Shown here: piece by piece, positions 48,162 to 52,744 of the stretch
Position numbering within the stretch: the first letter of the stretch is position 1
How the letters are laid out: the number at the start of each line of letters is the position of its first letter
Assembly (NCBI GenBank): GCA_023701385.1
Contig: JAMPXC010000023.1
Coordinates: 1 to 52,744 of the forward strand
Source of the DNA: Pseudobdellovibrio sp.
GTDB taxonomy: Bacteria; Bdellovibrionota; Bdellovibrionia; Bdellovibrionales; Bdellovibrionaceae
DNA: 52,744 bases
Reading direction: 5' to 3'
Translations under genes and position numbers: made by a program
Notes under the pieces: generated by a model
The model's database searches: none
Told to the model about the DNA's origin: nothing
What the model saw: only the letters and a program-made list of their open reading frames with translations

Positions 48162-49253
48162 TTATTGGACTTTGAACGCGAATAACATTCCTGAATCGTC
48201 ATTAAAACCGCACGTAAGATTTACGTAAGCAGTTGCGCCACCAAGAGAAAACTTAACAGTTTCTATCGTGGCGTAAGGGCAGGTTGACGTATCTAAAGTA
48301 AATTCACGAACAAGGGCATGCGTTGTTGTATTAAAAATTTTAAGTTTATTGCTGGCGTTAGTTGTCAGGAAAAGGCTACTAACGTGATTAAAATCGGCTC
48401 CCTTAGGGTAAGCGCCCACATTATAAGTGCCATTGGTTGTTGCTAAAGAACTTGGATTGTAATCGAATAAGGCATAGCCACTGGTATTGCCGGCGCCGGC
48501 TGAAAGTGCAAACTTTTGCTGATCGGGCGAAAGAGCTATGTAGTTTGCGTTGCTGCCATTATCAAAGATGTATTCAACCTGTGTGATCGTTGTTGCGCTT
48601 GTATCAAAGCTATAGCGGTAAAGTGATGCGGGAGAAAGTCCCGGAGACGCCATTATAAGCTCTTTGCGGCTATAATTGTACACCATCATTTTAGGGTAGC
48701 TGCCTGAAAAGGTATGAACTTTAGTCAGAGAGTTTAAATTAATAAGATCGATATTTCCTGTGTACGAAGAGCTAAGGTTAGCAAATAAATACCCGAATTC
48801 ACCGCGTACTAACCAAGAAGCCGGAGCGCTGGTTGTGATGTAATCAACGGTATTTGTTTGTCCCGTAACGTCAATGCGTGCGATTTTGCTGGCTCCGACA
48901 AGAGCTACGTAAACGTATTTCTTGTATTCATCAATAACCATGTGAGAAGGAGTAGCTGTTAATTGCCATACCTTCTTTACTTGTTGGGTGCCGATATTTA
49001 CCAAGCCAAGCGTATTGTCGGAATGATCTTGAAGAAGAATATCGCCATCGCAAAGAGCGATCATTTCTTTGCCAGGTGGTATATAAAATGCGGCGTCCGG
49101 TAATGTATCCGCATTTCCATCGCAAAGACTGTCATCAGGCCCCGGAATTATCACCTCAGAACTAGCACCTGGTGTTTCTTCCTTTTTTTCAAGACATGAC
49201 GATAGTGTAAATAAAAAAACTACGCTGACTGTAAATACGATGAGGTATTTCAT
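48162..49253 (-). CDS. beta-propeller (YVTN-like) lipoprotein
   Basis: 363 aa. Lipobox L-S-S-C20. After an acidic linker, repeated four-strand units with YVYVALVGASKIARIDV, NIDLINLNSLTKVHTF, KLKIFNTTTHALVREF resemble seven-bladed YVTN/NHL propellers, typically protein-interaction surfaces. No ribosome site. The 49254-49358 stretch upstream is very AT-rich with a TTTACGTAAA palindrome (49273-49282). Exact partner unknown. Confidence 0.75.
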   Translation of the reverse strand: MKYLIVFTVSVVFLFTLSSCLEKKEETPGASSEVIIPGPDDSLCDGNADTLPDAAFYIPPGKEMIALCDGDILLQDHSDNTLGLVNIGTQQVKKVWQLTATPSHMVIDEYKKYVYVALVGASKIARIDVTGQTNTVDYITTSAPASWLVRGEFGYLFANLSSSYTGNIDLINLNSLTKVHTFSGSYPKMMVYNYSRKELIMASPGLSPASLYRYSFDTSATTITQVEYIFDNGSNANYIALSPDQQKFALSAGAGNTSGYALFDYNPSSLATTNGTYNVGAYPKGADFNHVSSLFLTTNASNKLKIFNTTTHALVREFTLDTSTCPYATIETVKFSLGGATAYVNLTCGFNDDSGMLFAFKVQ

Positions 49254-49358
49254 ATTTATAAATATCGGAGTATTTACGTAAAAAGTTTATAAATATTATT
49301 ATATTTATTTATATAATGTTTATTTCCCATAGTGAGATAGTTATTTTGAGACAGTCCG

Positions 49359-49871
49359 TTATTTAGCTTCTGTCAGCGGTTTTACATTGCCGCAATTGTT
49401 TGAAATAAATTTACCTTTAAATTCCATGCGGCTTTTGCCTTTAGCTGTTTGAAACTCGTTCCAGCCTGTATAAGCTGAATCGCTCGTTCGGTGGTATTCA
49501 GCAGAGCCAGAACCTTTATCGCATTGAACATTAAAACGAACACCATCGGTTAAATCTTTTTTATCTGTGATTTTACATTTACTTTTCGGATCATGAACTA
49601 AAGCTTCATCAGACATGGATTTTTCAGTGTGACAAACCTTCATACCCTTATCGCCAAAGCCCATGCCTTTTGAGCCCATCATTTTCTCCATTTGGGCGCG
49701 CTGTTCGGGCGTCATCTTTTTCATCATCTCTTGCATTTGCCCTTGAGAATCGTGAGTTTTTCCGTTTACCGATGTCGTTGTTTCTACTTCCCAAAGACCT
49801 GGTTTTAATTTGAAAGCGGCTTGTGATTGAAGTGCGAAAGTAGCGATGGCTAGGGTGATAAGATATTTCAT
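49359..49871 (-). CDS. DUF3617-type periplasmic protein
   Basis: 170 aa with a signal peptide (1-18, ending SQA). The mature start FKLKPGLWEVE is the DUF3617 signature, followed by a Met-rich helical insert (MMKKMTPEQRAQMEKMMG) and the conserved C-K...C-D...Y beta domain. Found widely in Proteobacteria; function unknown. AGGAG precedes the start. It stands alone between the propeller and thioredoxin-operon genes. Confidence 0.85.
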   Translation of the reverse strand: MKYLITLAIATFALQSQAAFKLKPGLWEVETTTSVNGKTHDSQGQMQEMMKKMTPEQRAQMEKMMGSKGMGFGDKGMKVCHTEKSMSDEALVHDPKSKCKITDKKDLTDGVRFNVQCDKGSGSAEYHRTSDSAYTGWNEFQTAKGKSRMEFKGKFISNNCGNVKPLTEAK

Positions 49872-49933
49872 AAAAACTCCTGACTGGTGGTGAGGCGTTT
49901 TGGGTCACTCCTCTGGTTAAGAGAAGTGAAAAT

Positions 49934-50497
49934 TCAATTTAAAGGCCAGATGTACACCGTCTGCATCGAATTCTTTTCTAAGACCTCGTAGATCTCTAAA
50001 ACTGAACCTTTGCGCGATAAATTCTGTTCTTTAATAAATTCATCAGCCTTAGGGTAAACTTTTAAAGGCCCAATGCCGGGAGCGCCTGTGAATAATGCCA
50101 CGGCAGCTTTTGTTTCTGGGTAAATTTCGGTTTTAAAACCTTCGGGTAATTTATCTTTTAAACCAGTGAAAACTTTATCTTCGTTTTCATCTTTGGGATC
50201 AATTAAACATCCACCTTTAGCGCGAAGACGCCCTTCTTCAACGGTGGCTGGATTATCTAAGTATTCACCAAAACTTAAACGGCATTTTAAACCATTTTCT
50301 CTGGCCCATTTTTCAACTTCTTCAATTGTAGAAACGATTTTGTGATAAGGGCCAGTGTAGTCTTTAAAAACTAAAGTATAGGGACCACGTTGGTCTTGCA
50401 CGACTGTTACAGATTTAAATGCGCCTGTGTATTGCATTAAGTATAAAAAGAAAATCACTAAACCGATTGTTACGGCAAATAAGGTGTGTTTAACCAT
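49934..50497 (-). CDS. membrane-anchored GyrI-like effector-binding protein
   Basis: 187 aa. One N-terminal membrane helix (4-24), then a GyrI-like/SOUL-type ligand-binding domain: GPYTLVFKDYTGPYHKI, RLSFGEYLDNP, AKGGCLI and a final strand EIYEVL. Such domains bind small molecules; the membrane anchor places it in the periplasm or at the inner membrane. Starts 6 bases after the thioredoxin-like gene, so it ends the nadC operon. Role unknown. Confidence 0.78.
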   Translation of the reverse strand: MVKHTLFAVTIGLVIFFLYLMQYTGAFKSVTVVQDQRGPYTLVFKDYTGPYHKIVSTIEEVEKWARENGLKCRLSFGEYLDNPATVEEGRLRAKGGCLIDPKDENEDKVFTGLKDKLPEGFKTEIYPETKAAVALFTGAPGIGPLKVYPKADEFIKEQNLSRKGSVLEIYEVLEKNSMQTVYIWPLN

Positions 50498-50503
50498 TGT
50501 AAA

Positions 50504-51055
50504 TTAGACTTTCCATTTAATTGAACAGCCCATAGAAGGCGTTTGTTTTTGTAACGGACGGTGATTTTTTAAATCAAGAGCGGCTTGATATAACTCACGT
50601 TGAGTCACTTTATCAGCTTCTTTCCAGTTATCGTCTAAACGGCCACGGTATTGAAGTTGAAGTTTTCCGTCGAACATAAAGTAATCAGGTGTGCAAACCG
50701 CACCGAATTTTTTAGCCACGTCTTGTGATTCGTCATGAAGGTAGAAAAAGCTGTATTCTTTTTCAAAAAATCTTTTGCGTAAATTTTCAAAACTGTCTTC
50801 GGTGTATTTCGTATCTGTATTTGAGCAGATTGCAACAACATTGATATTTTCAGCTTTTAAATCTTTGCCTAACTGAATTAGACGATCTTCAATCGCTTTA
50901 ACGTACGGGCAGTGATTGCAGATAAACATCACCACTAAAGGGTTACCGTTAGTGAAATCTTTTAAAGAGTAAGTTTTTCCATCCATGCCAGGTAAAGTGA
51001 AGTCAGGGCAGGGTTGGCCAAACTCTGGGTTTTCAGGAGTGTAGGTTAACGCCAT
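50504..51055 (-). CDS. thioredoxin-fold redoxin
   Basis: 183 aa without signal peptide. AhpC/TSA-like start (FGQPCPDFTLPGMDG), then active-site region FICNHCPYVKA with C-N-H-C, typical of the YbbN-adjacent redoxin group, and VCTPDYFMFD with the cis-Pro. Probably a cytoplasmic thiol peroxidase or reductase. The C-terminus carries MGCSIKW, a further Cys. Overlaps birA by 10 bases. Confidence 0.85.
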   Translation of the reverse strand: MALTYTPENPEFGQPCPDFTLPGMDGKTYSLKDFTNGNPLVVMFICNHCPYVKAIEDRLIQLGKDLKAENINVVAICSNTDTKYTEDSFENLRKRFFEKEYSFFYLHDESQDVAKKFGAVCTPDYFMFDGKLQLQYRGRLDDNWKEADKVTQRELYQAALDLKNHRPLQKQTPSMGCSIKWKV

Positions 51056-51765
51056 AAATCTTCCTTTAATGTTTTAAAATCAGAATATTTACTTGCTAAT
51101 TTCGGGTGCATGTTAAAAATAGCTAACATTGAAGCTTGTAAAGTTTCATCAGGTTCAAGATTAGCTTCTGGAATCAACGCGCAGATCTCAAATAACAGAC
51201 GATCTAAAAATTTAATCCAGTCAGATCCCATCACGCCTGGAAATTTTCCTTTGCTCATTTCAGCAAAGAGATCTGTGGCCATCGGAAGTTTCGGGTGAGC
51301 AAAAACATTTAACCCGAGGCCCACGATAATTCTGTGTTGGTTTCCTTGAGTGACGGTTTCAACTAAAAGACCAGCGATTTTTTTATCATCGATATACAAA
51401 TCATTCGGTGCTTTTAAGTTCCAGTTTAAAAACGGCCATGTTGCACGAGCCGCATTAAATAATCCAAGGCCGATTAAAGAAGTAATGTACGGGCTTGGAG
51501 TCACAGGTGACTGAAACGACCAGCTTGAAAGTAAACTAGAGCCTGCAGCAGGAGCTATCCATGTGTTGTTGCCACGGCCACGGCCTTGAGTCTGCTCGTC
51601 AGTAACATACAACTGAATTGCATCTAAACCATTGAACGCATCGTCTTTCGCCAGATCGTTCGTGCTTGTTGTTGATTTATGATAGTCGCAAGAAATGTTA
51701 TGCATTTCTGCCCACGACGCCGTAATAACGCCGATTTTAATATCGTCAGTCGGAGATTCTTTCAT
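51046..51765 (-). CDS. birA: biotin--[acetyl-CoA carboxylase] ligase
   Basis: 239 aa from the ATG at 51765, one base after the nadC stop, with GGGGT upstream; longer frames run into nadC. Catalytic core only: TDEQTQGRGRGNNTW (biotinyl-AMP loop) and KAPNDLYIDDKKIAGLLVE. The N-terminal repressor HTH of the E. coli enzyme is absent, so it is a non-regulatory ligase that attaches biotin to carrier protein. The usual K-W-P-N-D is K-A-P-N-D here. Confidence 0.9.
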   Translation of the reverse strand: MKESPTDDIKIGVITASWAEMHNISCDYHKSTTSTNDLAKDDAFNGLDAIQLYVTDEQTQGRGRGNNTWIAPAAGSSLLSSWSFQSPVTPSPYITSLIGLGLFNAARATWPFLNWNLKAPNDLYIDDKKIAGLLVETVTQGNQHRIIVGLGLNVFAHPKLPMATDLFAEMSKGKFPGVMGSDWIKFLDRLLFEICALIPEANLEPDETLQASMLAIFNMHPKLASKYSDFKTLKEDLWR

Positions 51766-51766
51766 A

Positions 51767-52591
51767 TTAGTTACCCCAGTCAAATAACAGACTGACATCA
51801 GCACAAGGGGCCGAGTGGGTCAAGGCGCCTACCGAAATGAAGTCGATACCAATAGCCGCTACGCTGCCAACACGTTCTAAATTCATATTGCCGCTGGCTT
51901 CCGTTTTAACGAAGTCCGGCACAAGTTGGCGTGCTTCTTTAAGTGTTTCATTATTCATGTTGTCTAAAAGAATACGGTCTACGCGTAAACCCACAGCTTC
52001 TTTCACTTGTTCAATCGTTGAAGCTTCAACCTCAATCGGAAGATTTGTGTGTTGACGCGTGCGAGTCACTGCTTCAGTGATGCCACCCATAAGAGTGATG
52101 TGATTATCTTTAATTAAAATCGCGTCAGATAAATTGAAACGGTGATTCATTCCACCACCATGAACAACAGCGCGTTTTTCTAACTCACGAAATAAGGGAG
52201 TTGTTTTACGTGTATCTAAAATTTTACAGCGCGTGCCTTCAACTGCTTTAACGTATTTACGAGTTAAAGTGGCAATGCCTGAAAGTAAACCTAAAAAGTT
52301 TAAAGCTACGCGCTCGGCTTTTAAGATCTGGATAAGATCGCCTTCGATCGAACAAATAGTTTGGTCTTTGTAAACCAAATCGCCTTCTTCAAAAAGCCAC
52401 TTGATTTTTACATTAGGTTCTAAAAGTAAAAGTGTTTGTTCGAAAGCTGTTGATCCTGAAAGCACAAGGTCTTGCTTGGCTTTTAAAATCGCTTCACCTA
52501 TTTTTGGTTTTACAGCTAAAGATTCAGTCGTGACATCGCCAAAAGGCATGTCTTCTTTCAGGGCCGCTTTAATGAGATCATGGATTGTCAT
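51767..52591 (-). CDS. nadC: nicotinate-nucleotide pyrophosphorylase (quinolinate PRTase)
   Basis: 274 aa, full length. Motifs: EDMPFGDVTTE, RVALNFLGLLSGIAT, CKILDTRKTTPLFRELEK, GGGMNHRFNLSDAILIKDNH, VEVEAST-like IEVEAST, DRILLDNM and FISVGALTHSAP. Converts quinolinate and PRPP to nicotinate mononucleotide in NAD synthesis. First visible gene of the operon nadC-birA-redoxin-GyrI. Confidence 0.96.
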   Translation of the reverse strand: MTIHDLIKAALKEDMPFGDVTTESLAVKPKIGEAILKAKQDLVLSGSTAFEQTLLLLEPNVKIKWLFEEGDLVYKDQTICSIEGDLIQILKAERVALNFLGLLSGIATLTRKYVKAVEGTRCKILDTRKTTPLFRELEKRAVVHGGGMNHRFNLSDAILIKDNHITLMGGITEAVTRTRQHTNLPIEVEASTIEQVKEAVGLRVDRILLDNMNNETLKEARQLVPDFVKTEASGNMNLERVGSVAAIGIDFISVGALTHSAPCADVSLLFDWGN

Positions 52592-52612
52592 AGGTCTATT
52601 TCTGTAACTTAG

Positions 52613-52744
52613 TTACACTGACTTTTCAATGTCGGTTAGGAGTTTTTTTAATTCTTCCCTGACAATTTTCTCGGTGATTTCTGGAATAATCTGCCAACAG
52701 ATTTTTTCAGCCATCAAGCGCACTTCTTCGCGCATGAGTTGTTC
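52613..52744 (-). CDS. C-terminus of a regulator (partial, cut by window edge)
   Basis: The last 43 codons of a minus-strand gene whose start is beyond the right edge. The tail is helical, with EVRLMAEKICWQIIPEITEK followed by an acidic/basic helix, resembling the C-terminal end of delta-proteobacterial response-regulator-like proteins (REEIRR/L-rich motif). Too little remains to name it. The stop is followed by nadC after 21 bases on the same strand, so they may be co-transcribed. Confidence 0.6.
   Translation of the reverse strand, partial: EQLMREEVRLMAEKICWQIIPEITEKIVREELKKLLTDIEKSV

Noticed and set aside
49254-49358. Origin-like AT-rich region before the propeller gene
   Set aside because: No repeated initiator boxes; the AT-richness fits an ordinary promoter.

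Overview
The window reads as chromosomal DNA of a low-to-mid GC Gram-negative bacterium. The best guess is the Bdellovibrionota (Bdellovibrio or Pseudobdellovibrio-like). Grounds: many exported proteins and lipoproteins, several with an FQN-C lipobox; large envelope proteases; a bacterial topoisomerase VI pair; a sigma54 response regulator heading a lipid operon; and a response-regulator-like C-terminus cut by the right edge. This placement is inferred from gene content, not from a marker gene.

Layout. 1-2701: right end of an integrated element (RHH-like protein, Cro-type repressor, small orphan, large serine recombinase) abutting and reading antisense through an intact tRNA-Arg(UCU). 2774-11255: a secreted TIMP/NTR-like protein, then eight same-strand genes for exported proteins: a haem-tagged beta-barrel, a second barrel, a PSD-family cytochrome, a Tat-exported DUF1501 protein, two lipoproteins, a small cytochrome c and a YceI protein. 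11415-17063: a lytic-transglycosylase-like protein, then a minus-strand operon (sigma54 regulator, cdsA, plsC, beta-lactamase-fold hydrolase, YihY). 17091-24094: serA, a D-2-hydroxyacid dehydrogenase flavoprotein, bolA/grxD, an LtaS-like transferase, an HNH protein, a 43-codon peptide whose ribosome site is folded into a hairpin, and a single-span membrane protein. 24181-28616: a nitronate-monooxygenase-like enzyme and topoisomerase VI B/A. 28712-34852: a lipoprotein with a kinase-like motif order, a subtilisin-type lipoprotein protease, a GspC-like PDZ remnant and a small secreted protein. 34997-42756: a decayed AlkD gene, LysR/aconitase, and a MoxR-DUF58-transglutaminase operon. 42746-52744: arginase, OlsB-like acyltransferase, M14 peptidase and hydrolase; PstS; DUF3617 and a beta-propeller lipoprotein; nadC-birA-thioredoxin-GyrI; and a partial regulator.

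Themes. Most of the coding capacity that is not central metabolism concerns the envelope: phospholipid, possible ornithine lipid, peptidoglycan hydrolysis, exported redox proteins and proteases. Two start-site styles stand out. Several genes have promoter hexamers placed so that the transcript would begin at the ATG (leaderless), most clearly the divergent serA/regulator pair. Six genes for exported proteins carry a GGGGG leader just before the start. The clearest candidates for something undescribed are the exported haem/Tat module at 3.8-11.3 kb, the hairpin-locked 43-aa peptide at 23.4 kb, and the kinase-like lipoprotein divergent from a protease with a -24/-12-like promoter.
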